DNA of 22,320 bases, from IMG/VR virus record IMGVR_UViG_3300035698_000917, positions 1 to 22,320 of that record; one strand, given 5' to 3'. Source of the DNA: a virus. A program made the translations under genes and the position numbers. Below, in pieces: positions 16,068 through 22,320 of this stretch (the stretch's first letter is position 1; every line of letters begins with the position of its first letter). The notes under the pieces were generated by a model that was not told where the DNA came from, searched no databases, and saw only the letters and a program-made list of their open reading frames with translations.

Positions 16068-17068
16068 AAACAGCATTAATAACAGGCATAACAGGACAAG
16101 ACGGATGTTATCTAGCTAAATCTTTATTGAATAAGGGTTACAAAGTATTTGGTGGACAGAGAAGAAGTACCACCAACAAATACTGGAGATTAGATGAAAT
16201 GGGTATTACAGACGATATAGAGTTTGTTGAATTGGATGTAATAGATCAATCAAACATTAGAAGAGCAATAGAAAAATCAGAACCAGATGTTGTTTATAAT
16301 TTAGCTGCTCAATCCTTTGTTGGACTATCCTTTGAACAACCTGAACTTGCTACACTCATTGACGCAATGGGAGTATTGAGAATGATAGAAAGTATAAAAC
16401 AAGTTAATAAAGATATTAAGTTTTATCAAGCTTCTACTAGTGAGTTATACGGTAAAGTATTTGAAACTCCTCAAACAGAAACAACGAAGTTTTGGCCTAG
16501 AAGTCCTTACGGTGTGGCAAAACTATATGGACATCACATAACAATTAATTATAGAGAGGCCTATGGTATGTTTGCTTCTACAGGTATCTTATTTAACCAC
16601 GAAAGTCCAATGAGAGGTGAAGATTTTGTCACTAGAAAAATCTCAAAAGGACTTGCTCTATGGAAAAAAGAACAAAGACCAATAGTGTTAGGAAATTTAA
16701 CTGCTAAAAGAGATTGGGGTCACGCTGAAGATTTTGTTGAAGGTATGCAACTTATTATGAATCATCATAAACCAGATGATTTTGTTTTGGCAACAGGAGA
16801 AATACATACGGTAAAAGAATTTTTAGAGATGTCTTTAGATTATCTAGGAGTTAAATATTACTTTAAAGATGATGAGTGTTTTGAACAAGACACAAACATA
16901 AAAATATCAACTACCGATAAAATACATTTTAGACCTGCTGAAGTAGATATACTACAAGGTGACGCAACTAAAGCTAAAACACAACTAGGTTGGACACATA
17001 AACATACAGCTCATAGTTTAATGGTAGATATGGTGGATGCTGATATGCGAAGATATTATGCACAATAA
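16064..17068 (+). CDS. gmd: GDP-mannose 4,6-dehydratase
   Basis: A 334-residue short-chain dehydrogenase/reductase that converts GDP-D-mannose to GDP-4-keto-6-deoxymannose, using bound NADP. The GxxGxxG dinucleotide motif is at residues 8-14 (GITGQDG), and catalytic T125/E127 (STSELYG) and Y149/K153 (YGVAK) have the same spacing as in E. coli Gmd (T132, E134, Y156, K160). NHESPMRGEDFVTRKI is characteristic of Gmd. It overlaps the ColD-like gene (ATGA), arguing that the two act in series. Confidence 0.95.
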   Translation: MKTALITGITGQDGCYLAKSLLNKGYKVFGGQRRSTTNKYWRLDEMGITDDIEFVELDVIDQSNIRRAIEKSEPDVVYNLAAQSFVGLSFEQPELATLIDAMGVLRMIESIKQVNKDIKFYQASTSELYGKVFETPQTETTKFWPRSPYGVAKLYGHHITINYREAYGMFASTGILFNHESPMRGEDFVTRKISKGLALWKKEQRPIVLGNLTAKRDWGHAEDFVEGMQLIMNHHKPDDFVLATGEIHTVKEFLEMSLDYLGVKYYFKDDECFEQDTNIKISTTDKIHFRPAEVDILQGDATKAKTQLGWTHKHTAHSLMVDMVDADMRRYYAQ

Positions 17069-17792
17069 AATATTTGTAACAACATTTAATAAAAGACTTT
17101 TTGATGATTATGCCAAAAAGATGATACAATCTTACAAAGAAACAGATCAAATATTACCTTTGTACGTTTTTGTTGAAGACGATATCAATACTTATCCTAA
17201 AGAAAAGAATGTACAGTATATTAATTTATTTGAAAAGGAACCTGACTTGAAAAAGTTTGTTGATAGAAATAAGCATAAGAAGGTAGAAAAATTTAGTTTT
17301 GACGCAGTAAGATTTTCTTATAAAGTATATGCTCAAAATGCAGCTAGACAATATGGTGAAAAGATATATTATGTAGATAGTGATTCGGTATTTGTATCAA
17401 AAATACCTGAAGAATGGTTTGATGAATGTTTACCTGATGATACTCTTATAACTTTCTATGATAGACCAAGTCAATATACAGAAACAGGTTTTTTGGCTTT
17501 TAATAATACTCATTTGTTAATAGATGAGTTTTTTGAAAAATATACAGAGTATTATAGAAAAAATACAATTTTTGATTTGAAAGCTTGGACAGACTGTCAC
17601 ACTTTAGACGCAACACGAAGAATTTGTAAATTTAAAAATAATTATAAAGAGAAAGCTTTAGGAGATGGAAAACCAGCCCACATTATGGCAAGAGATACCT
17701 TTATAAACAAATATATAGATCACAGAAAAGGTGATCGTAAAACACAGGCTAACAGTCCCGAGTGGATTCAGGCTAAAATGAAAAGGAGTTAA
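17058..17792 (+). CDS. Putative GT-A-type glycosyltransferase
   Basis: A 244-residue protein starting at ATG 17058, which overlaps the gmd stop by 11 bases (ATG 17037 in the same frame is possible but less likely). N-terminal strand (KIFVTTFNKRLFDDY), a helix with FSFDAVRFSYKVYA, then D107-S-D109 (YYVDSDSVFVSK), a DxD motif that binds the nucleotide-sugar metal. The tail includes YIDHRKGDRK, basic. The overall pattern is that of small nucleotide-sugar transferases; donor and acceptor are unknown. Confidence 0.65.
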   Translation: MHNKIFVTTFNKRLFDDYAKKMIQSYKETDQILPLYVFVEDDINTYPKEKNVQYINLFEKEPDLKKFVDRNKHKKVEKFSFDAVRFSYKVYAQNAARQYGEKIYYVDSDSVFVSKIPEEWFDECLPDDTLITFYDRPSQYTETGFLAFNNTHLLIDEFFEKYTEYYRKNTIFDLKAWTDCHTLDATRRICKFKNNYKEKALGDGKPAHIMARDTFINKYIDHRKGDRKTQANSPEWIQAKMKRS

Positions 17793-17793
17793 T

Positions 17794-18144
17794 ATGAAAG
17801 CAGGAAAAATTTGGGGGCAAACAGAACTAATACACGCTAATGGAGTATTAGAGTTTCACCGAATAGAATTTAAATCTGGCATACAGTGTTCTAAACATCT
17901 ACACAAACATAAATGGAATGGATTTTATGTAGAATCGGGTAAGATGTTAGTTAGAGTATGGCAACAAGGTAAACAAGATGGTCTTGTGGATGAAACTGTA
18001 TTAAACGCAGGTGACTTTACACAAGTTAGACCTGGATTACTACATCAATTTGAAGGTATAGATGATGGTGTGGCATTTGAATTGTATTGGGCAGAATTTG
18101 ATCATAATGATATTGAAAGAGAAACACAAGGCAAAAAAGTATAG
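17794..18144 (+). CDS. Cupin-domain protein
   Basis: A 116-residue single-domain cupin. Motif 1 has H35, H37 and E47 (SKHLHKHKWNGFYVESGKM) and motif 2 has H84 (PGLLHQFEG), so the metal ligands appear complete. This type resembles the C-terminal domain of mannose-6-phosphate isomerase/GDP-mannose pyrophosphorylase, which would fit mannose supply for Gmd, but a sugar epimerase or isomerase of other kind is equally possible. AGGAG ahead of the ATG is clear (AAAAGGAGTTAATATG). Confidence 0.85.
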   Translation: MKAGKIWGQTELIHANGVLEFHRIEFKSGIQCSKHLHKHKWNGFYVESGKMLVRVWQQGKQDGLVDETVLNAGDFTQVRPGLLHQFEGIDDGVAFELYWAEFDHNDIERETQGKKV

Positions 18145-18146
18145 AT

Positions 18147-18818
18147 ATGATCCAAGTCTTTATAGGTTACGATAGCAAAGAAAAGATAGCATATCACGTA
18201 TTATCCGAAAGCATATTACGAAACAGTACAAAGCCTGTAGCTATTACACCAATATATTTACCAAATATTAAAGATGATTTTGTAAGAGAAAGAAACAATC
18301 TATCGTCTACTGAATTTTCTTTTAGTAGATTTATTATACCACATCTTATGAACTACCAAGGTTGGGCTTTGTTTATGGATTGCGATATGTTAATGAAAAC
18401 GGATATCGCCGATCTATGGAGATTACGAGATGACAAATACGCAGTACAAGTATGTAAACACGATTACATACCTAAAGAAGAAACCAAATTTTTAGGTCAA
18501 GTACAAACAAAATACCAAAAGAAAAACTGGTCTTCTTTTATGTTAATGAATTGTAAGAAGTGTACAACATTAACACCAGAATATGTTAACAAAGCGAGTG
18601 GGTTAGAACTACATCAATTTAAATGGTTAGAGAGTGAAGAACTTATTGGACAATTACCATTAGAATGGAATTGGTTAGTTGGTGAATATGATAAGAAAGA
18701 AGACGTAAAGAATGTTCATTTTACAAAAGGTGGCCCCTATTTTGAAAAATATAGTAATAGTGATTACGCAGATGAATGGTTTAATGTTTATACCAATATG
18801 GTTAAAATTGAAATGTAA
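18147..18818 (+). CDS. GT8-like glycosyltransferase
   Basis: A 223-residue GT-A-fold transferase. It opens with IQVFIGYDSKEKIAYHVL, has D78-C-D80 (WALFMDCDML), the DxD metal site, and H191 with GGP (HFTKGGPYF), the third metal ligand region typical of this family. It starts two bases after the cupin stop, and its stop overlaps the next gene (TAATG). It is among the better-supported transferases in the cassette, although the sugar is unknown. Confidence 0.85.
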   Translation: MIQVFIGYDSKEKIAYHVLSESILRNSTKPVAITPIYLPNIKDDFVRERNNLSSTEFSFSRFIIPHLMNYQGWALFMDCDMLMKTDIADLWRLRDDKYAVQVCKHDYIPKEETKFLGQVQTKYQKKNWSSFMLMNCKKCTTLTPEYVNKASGLELHQFKWLESEELIGQLPLEWNWLVGEYDKKEDVKNVHFTKGGPYFEKYSNSDYADEWFNVYTNMVKIEM

Positions 18819-19639
18819 TGATACAAGGATTTGAAACAAAAGAAAACACAGATATTGTTATCCGATCCTTTGTAAAAGGAGTTAAAGGGGTATTACATAA
18901 AAAAGTTAGAAAAGTAGACCAGTACGAACAAACAGAATGGCCAACATTTAAAGATTTCACTCTACCCATAGCTGTATTTGGAGTATTACGTGGCACAGGT
19001 AATTTAATAAAGAACTCTATGGTTATTCCACAAGACTTTTATTACTTTGATCACGCTTATATTTTAGGCAATAGACACTTAAATAGTGGTTTTGTAGGTG
19101 ATAAGGTTTATAGATTAACAAAGAACGATTACTCATTAACATACATTGATAAACTTACTAAAGAAGATGAGGAAAGAATAGAAAAATATAAAGAACATAT
19201 AACTATAAAACCTTGGAAAAAAGAAGGTAAGTATATTCTGGTTTGCGAACCATCTGATCACGCAAAAAAATATTATAATGCAAGTGATTGGTTAGAACAT
19301 ACATTGGATAAATTAAAAAGTTATACCAAAAAAGAAATACTTGTTAGAAAAAAAACAACACCAGATAGTTTTAAAAAACAACTAGAAGAAGCTTTTGCTT
19401 GTGTTACCTTTCAATCTACGGCTTGCATTGAATCAGTTTTAAATGGAGTGCCTAGTTTCTGTGATGGCATTTCTTGTGGAGTACCTGTATCTAATATGAT
19501 ATTATCCGAAATAGAAAATCCTAATTACTCGGATAAGAGAGAAGAATGGATTAACAGTTTATTGGCCAATCAATTTACTATGACAGAAATAGGAAATGGT
19601 GTGGCGTGGAGAAAAGTTAGTGGCTATAATAACTCATAA
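18818..19639 (+). CDS. Putative GT-B-type glycosyltransferase / surface polysaccharide protein (family member 2 of 3)
   Basis: A 273-residue protein similar in layout to the genes at 10096 and 19620: PIAVFGVLRGTGN, then a YYFDHAYI segment, a Rossmann-like strand KYILVCEPSD, helix WLEHTLDKLK, and F198-QSTACIESVLNGVPSF, the counterpart of NSTSIFELIFLGIP in member 1. It ends with NQFTMTEIGNGVAW, a C-terminal signature shared with member 3 (HQFTIKEMENGTAY). Start overlaps the upstream TAA. Confidence 0.55.
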   Translation: MIQGFETKENTDIVIRSFVKGVKGVLHKKVRKVDQYEQTEWPTFKDFTLPIAVFGVLRGTGNLIKNSMVIPQDFYYFDHAYILGNRHLNSGFVGDKVYRLTKNDYSLTYIDKLTKEDEERIEKYKEHITIKPWKKEGKYILVCEPSDHAKKYYNASDWLEHTLDKLKSYTKKEILVRKKTTPDSFKKQLEEAFACVTFQSTACIESVLNGVPSFCDGISCGVPVSNMILSEIENPNYSDKREEWINSLLANQFTMTEIGNGVAWRKVSGYNNS

Positions 19640-20423
19640 ATTAGCTTGGGATAAATGTTTATCCCACCAAATATGGCCTGCCATAGAAAAAGGTTGGAAA
19701 GATGAAGGTAAAGATGTACACTTCTTTTGGGGATTAGCAGGTAATAATATAAAAGAAATAAATGATTGCAAGAAGAATGGAGAAGAATGGTGGTTTGTTG
19801 ATGTTGGGTATTTTACTGAACAGATTACCAGATATCCTGAACCTAGTATTAATAACTATGATAACACTTATTTTAGAATAGTTAAAGGAGGATTACATAC
19901 AACAGAATTTTCAGAAGGTAATACAGTAAGAATAAATGATCTTTTTAACAAAGGTATTGATGTTGAATTTAAGGGTTGGTACACAGGTGATACAAAACAT
20001 ATACTTTTAGCTCCATCATCACAAATGGTAACACATTTTATAAATGGTATTTCACAAGAAGACTGGATAAAACAAGTTACAGCCGACATTAGAGTATATA
20101 CAGATAGGCCTATAAAGGTGCGAAATAAACCTAGACCTAATAATGAATTTTGGAATACAGATATTAAAGATGATCTAAAAAACTGCCATTGTTTGGTAAC
20201 CAATCTATCGTTATCAGCTATAGACGCAATCTTAAATAAGGTTCCTATAATCACACACAAAAAGAATGTATGTTCTCCACTTTCGACCAATATTGCCAAT
20301 ATAGAAAACATTTTTAGAATTAATGCAAAAACTATAACACAATGGATGAGAAGTGTAGTTGACCACCAATTCACAATTAAAGAGATGGAGAATGGCACCG
20401 CCTATAAATATTTAAATGATTAA
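19620..20423 (+). CDS. Putative GT-B-type glycosyltransferase / surface polysaccharide protein (family member 3 of 3)
   Basis: A 267-residue protein from GTG 19620, preferred because GGAGA (19608-19612) lies seven bases upstream and the overlap with member 2 is short; ATG 19596 would give 275 residues. It shares the family layout: HFFWGLAGNN, WWFVDVGYF, RPIKVRNKPRP, then NLSLSAIDAILNKVP (195-209) and HQFTIKEMENGTAY at the end. It overlaps both neighbours by a few bases. Tandem arrangement with member 2 suggests duplication followed by strong divergence. Confidence 0.55.
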   Translation: MAIITHKLAWDKCLSHQIWPAIEKGWKDEGKDVHFFWGLAGNNIKEINDCKKNGEEWWFVDVGYFTEQITRYPEPSINNYDNTYFRIVKGGLHTTEFSEGNTVRINDLFNKGIDVEFKGWYTGDTKHILLAPSSQMVTHFINGISQEDWIKQVTADIRVYTDRPIKVRNKPRPNNEFWNTDIKDDLKNCHCLVTNLSLSAIDAILNKVPIITHKKNVCSPLSTNIANIENIFRINAKTITQWMRSVVDHQFTIKEMENGTAYKYLND

Positions 20424-21093
20424 TGTAAACTGTGTATATTACGGAAGCAAATACAAGCCAATTTATGTGCAAAATTTGTACAATATGGTTAACAGGCATT
20501 TAACAGTACCTTATCAATTCATATGTTGGACAGACCACGTTAATCTAAAAGATTTGGTAGATGGTGATATATTATATAAAATATTTAGAAGACACGATTT
20601 TGATGGTTGGTGGAATAAATTACAATTATTTGCTCCTGAATCAAAATTGAATGGTGTAAATTTCTATTTAGATTTAGATGTGGTTATATTACAAAATATA
20701 GATTGTTTTGTTAATTGGGGAGATGATGAAACTTTTGGAGTTATTAGAGATTTTGGTCAACCAAATATGTTTTTTAATTCGAGTATAATGAAATGGAATA
20801 ATTCAATAGCTTCAAATAAGATATGGGTTCCATATATTGCCGATAGGCCAAAATTTAGAAGGCTGCAAGGTGACCAAAATGTGGTTACAGACTTAATGAA
20901 AGGTGACCCCCATATTAAGGTATATCCAGATGAATGGACACAATCATACAAGTGGTTTGATAGAAGTCAAAAGAGATTTCATAAGAATAAATGGACCTTT
21001 GAAAAAGCTCCAGAAGCCAAAATAGCAGTATTTCACGGTTTACCAAATCCACACGAATCAAAAGAAGAATGGGTTGTAAATAACTGGAAATAG
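20416..21093 (+). CDS. Putative GT-A-type glycosyltransferase
   Basis: A 225-residue protein. It starts INVNCVYYGSKYKPIYVQNL, has W65-W-N-K, then D86-L-D88 (NFYLDLDVVIL), a DxD metal-binding motif, QGDQNVV (151-157) and the C-terminal H207 (AVFHGLPNPHE), a pattern of small GT-A enzymes where a late His completes the metal site. It begins inside the upstream gene (8-base overlap). It is the last gene of the long run that begins at 3906. Confidence 0.75.
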   Translation: MINVNCVYYGSKYKPIYVQNLYNMVNRHLTVPYQFICWTDHVNLKDLVDGDILYKIFRRHDFDGWWNKLQLFAPESKLNGVNFYLDLDVVILQNIDCFVNWGDDETFGVIRDFGQPNMFFNSSIMKWNNSIASNKIWVPYIADRPKFRRLQGDQNVVTDLMKGDPHIKVYPDEWTQSYKWFDRSQKRFHKNKWTFEKAPEAKIAVFHGLPNPHESKEEWVVNNWK

Positions 21094-21111
21094 AACATTA
21101 CCAGAACAACT

Positions 21112-21126
21112 TAGCTTAAAAAGCTA
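21112..21126 (+). terminator. Short inverted repeat after the glycan cassette, weak terminator candidate
   Basis: A perfect 6-base stem (TAGCTT/AAGCTA) with loop AAA lies 18 bases after the last glycan gene and before the next promoter. Its position suits a transcription stop, but the stem is AT-rich and no T-run follows, so termination would be weak or need a factor. Confidence 0.3.
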
Positions 21127-21149
21127 GTAAAATCAACAAAAAATAACGC

Positions 21150-21177
21150 TTGCTTTCTTCGTTCCATATGTTATAAT
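21150..21177 (+). promoter_or_regulatory. Extended -10 sigma-70 promoter for the small-gene cluster
   Basis: A perfect -10 TATAAT (21172-21177) preceded by TG at 21169-21170, the extended -10 motif (TGTTATAAT). TTGCTT (21150-21155), 16 bases upstream, is a plausible -35. The expected start is near 21184, giving a ~33-base leader to ATG 21217. The placement upstream of a set of small genes including a sigma-like gene suggests early expression by host polymerase. Confidence 0.75.
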
Positions 21178-21216
21178 GGTACCATAATGATTAACACTAA
21201 CAAAGGACAAAACACT

Positions 21217-21435
21217 ATGACAATACTTACTAACAACTTTTATACTACTATGAATAATGTTGATTCTCAATTATATGAAGTTGCGAAAATTCTTAAATCG
21301 TTTAATTCGTCTTTAAATGTAGAAGATTTAATGATTAATGTTTATGAGAACATTGAAAGAAATATTTTTAAACAACTTAAAGATGAGAACTTTAAAAAAT
21401 TACAAAAAAACAAAGACAACACAATTGTATCTTAA
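21217..21435 (+). CDS. Small protein of unknown function (72 aa)
   Basis: A 72-residue mainly helical-looking protein beginning MTILTNNFYTTMNN, with LYEVAKILKSFNSS, then a charged Lys-rich end. The ATG at 21217 is chosen because AAAGGA (21202-21207) lies nine bases upstream; an ATG at 21187 in the same frame has no ribosome binding site and lies almost at the predicted transcript start. I do not recognise a family. It is the first gene after the extended -10 promoter, the usual position for phage early host-takeover proteins. Confidence 0.65.
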   Translation: MTILTNNFYTTMNNVDSQLYEVAKILKSFNSSLNVEDLMINVYENIERNIFKQLKDENFKKLQKNKDNTIVS

Positions 21436-21454
21436 TTAAGAAAAGAATCACATT

Positions 21455-21886
21455 ATGAAACAATATAATATAAAACTTGATTTAGAGTTAGATAATAAAG
21501 ACTATTATTATAGTATTAAAAACACAAAAAATGGTTACCTTGCAAGACAAAAAGTTTATAAAAAGAGTAAAGACGCTTTATTTAAATCTACTAAACTGTC
21601 TGTTGCGAATAATATGATAAGTGAAATTGACCTTGACAGTATCATTGCAAAAAACCAGATAAAAGACAAAATTACTCAAGCTCTTATTTATTTAACTCCT
21701 AGAGAAGAAAGAGTGATAAGAATGAGATTTGGTATTGGAATGAATACTGATTACACTTTAGAAGAAGTTGGTCAGCAGTTTTCTGTAACAAGACATAGAA
21801 TTAGACAAATCGAAGCAAAAGCATTAAGAAAGTTGAAACACCCTAATATAACAAAACATTTAAAAGAACTATTAGAAAATGACTAA
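21455..21886 (+). CDS. Stand-alone sigma-70 region 4 (RpoD-like) protein
   Basis: A 143-residue protein. Residues ~80-130 match region 4 of housekeeping RpoD closely: [20 protein letters not shown] (80-99), [13 protein letters not shown] (101-113), [15 protein letters not shown] (116-130). Regions 1-3 (core binding, -10 melting) are absent; the first ~70 residues do not look like sigma. The recognition helix reads R113-H114-R115, where E. coli RpoD has R584-E585-R586, so a -35-contacting Glu is His while R113 and Q118 are kept. It could bind the beta flap and -35 DNA as an activator, a competitor of host sigma, or a helper of a phage sigma. GMNTD...[11 protein letters not shown] resembles alphaproteobacterial RpoD. 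Weak Shine-Dalgarno (AAGAAAAGAA). Strong domain call; role inferred. Confidence 0.92.
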   Translation: MKQYNIKLDLELDNKDYYYSIKNTKNGYLARQKVYKKSKDALFKSTKLSVANNMISEIDLDSIIAKNQIKDKITQALIYLTPREERVIRMRFGIGMNTDYTLEEVGQQFSVTRHRIRQIEAKALRKLKHPNITKHLKELLEND

Positions 21887-22004
21887 AACAAGAACAAAAC
21901 AAGAACAAAAAAGATTATTTAATGGCTTGACATTTCTGGCCAGTATGATAGGATATACCTATATTAATAACAAAAAGGAGAAAACACTATGTCACAAAAA
22001 CTAA
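21879..22004 (+). CDS. Possible overlapping small ORF (41 aa)
   Basis: A 41-codon frame whose ATG lies inside the end of the sigma-region-4 gene (GAAAATGAC) and which runs 16 bases into the next gene. It reads [20 protein letters not shown] and includes one mildly hydrophobic stretch. The start contains a two-copy tandem 11-mer (AAAACAAGAAC, 21885-21906). There is no clear ribosome binding site beyond possible coupling. It may be chance, since the same bases hold a promoter-like TTGACA. Confidence 0.3.
   Translation: MTKTRTKQEQKRLFNGLTFLASMIGYTYINNKKEKTLCHKN
21927..21957 (+). promoter_or_regulatory. Possible promoter upstream of the 63-aa gene
   Basis: A perfect -35 TTGACA (21927-21932) in the same GCTTGACATTT context as the promoter at 3866, but the best -10 candidates are poorly spaced: GATATA (21952-21957) with 19 bases, or TATGAT (21944-21949) with only 11. 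The identical 11-base context makes it worth listing. If TATGAT is the true -10, the -35 is not used. Confidence 0.4.
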
Positions 22005-22180
22005 AAGATTATATCACAGATACCGTTACAGATAACGTTGATAAATTAATCTCAAAACTAAAAGATAAATCAATTGATTACGAAACAGCTAAAATGAATA
22101 TATTGAGTATACCAAACCTTAATATGGTTCAAATTGATTTTGATAATGTTGATGAGGTACTTGCTGAGGAGTTAAAATAA
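21989..22180 (+). CDS. Small acidic protein of unknown function (63 aa)
   Basis: A 63-residue protein beginning [20 protein letters not shown], rich in Asp, Glu, Lys and Asn, with an amphipathic helical look in the first half and an acidic C-terminus (DFDNVDEVLAEELK). AAGGAG (21975-21980) eight bases before the ATG is a strong ribosome binding site. No family recognised. It sits in the small-gene early-type cluster. Confidence 0.75.
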   Translation: MSQKLKDYITDTVTDNVDKLISKLKDKSIDYETAKMNILSIPNLNMVQIDFDNVDEVLAEELK

Positions 22181-22182
22181 TT

Positions 22183-22320
22183 ATGTTGAATAAAAATAAT
22201 ACAATCCATTTAGTTTATGCCAGAGAATACGAATCTGATGAAATGAATGAACCATATTTTTATTCATATAATACTGTATTCAGAAATGTACATTTTTCTA
22301 AACTTGATAAATTAAAAAAA
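22183..22320 (+). CDS. Start of an unknown gene, cut by the window's right edge
   Basis: An open frame from ATG 22183 to the right edge, 46 codons visible, beginning MLNKNNTIHLVYAREYESDE. GAGGAG (22166-22171) lies eleven bases upstream within the end of the previous gene. The visible sequence has no recognised motif. The gene continues beyond the window. Confidence 0.65.
   Translation, partial: MLNKNNTIHLVYAREYESDEMNEPYFYSYNTVFRNVHFSKLDKLKK

Noticed and set aside
19868-20398. 176-codon open frame on the minus strand
   Set aside because: It lies wholly inside the third glycosyltransferase-family gene, whose motifs match two other genes in the window. No ribosome binding site or neighbours support the minus strand.
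21455-21886. A complete sigma factor or T4 gp55-like late sigma
   Set aside because: Only region 4 is present; the first ~70 residues lack region 2 features and the match is to housekeeping RpoD.
1-22320. CRISPR array, insertion sequence, integrase, tRNA genes
   Set aside because: No spaced direct repeats, transposase or integrase motifs, or cloverleaf sequences were seen by eye; a tool scan such as tRNAscan would be the decisive check.

Overview
The window reads as a piece of an AT-rich, T4-like (myovirus-type) phage genome. Every supported gene is on the + strand, and most adjacent genes overlap or abut. Several genes are of the kind carried by marine T4-like phages: a gp61-type primase, class Ia ribonucleotide reductase NrdA/NrdB, a RuvC-like nuclease and many glycan genes. 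The low GC, and a sigma-region-4 protein that closely resembles alphaproteobacterial RpoD as I remember it, suggest an alphaproteobacterial host, perhaps SAR11/Pelagibacter, and so a pelagimyophage-like virus. The host assignment is inference, with no database search behind it.

Region 1 (1-3083) holds the 3' part of a PA14-plus-curlin-repeat adhesin. It is translationally coupled (ATGA) to a complete membrane-bound CHASE2 adenylate cyclase, followed by a 36-residue putative membrane peptide. Region 2 (3084-3905) has a very basic small protein, a possibly folded intergenic RNA element, a coiled-coil protein with a C-terminal membrane anchor, and a near-consensus sigma-70 promoter. Region 3 (3906-10099) is DNA and nucleotide metabolism: primase, NrdA, an unknown protein, NrdB, a zinc-ribbon protein, a RuvC-like nuclease and a ParB/sulfiredoxin-like protein.

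Region 4 (10096-21093) is a glycan cassette: three divergent members of one putative glycosyltransferase family, three GT-A-type transferases with DxD motifs, a 2OG-Fe(II) oxygenase, two SAM methyltransferases, an asparagine-synthetase-type amidotransferase, a DegT-fold enzyme with His in place of the PLP lysine (ColD-like sugar 3-dehydrase), GDP-mannose 4,6-dehydratase and a cupin. Together Gmd and the ColD-like enzyme predict conversion of GDP-mannose to a GDP-4-keto-3,6-dideoxyhexose, which the transferases could add to a host surface glycan or a virion component. Region 5 (21094-22320) opens with an extended -10 promoter and has small genes of the early-phage type, including a stand-alone RpoD region 4 protein with an altered -35 recognition helix.

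From 3906 to 21093 the genes overlap or are at most 15 bases apart, so replication, nucleotide and glycan genes may share one long transcript starting at the promoter at 3866. The most unusual elements are the adhesin-cyclase pair, the stand-alone sigma domain 4, and the His-type 3-dehydrase next to Gmd.
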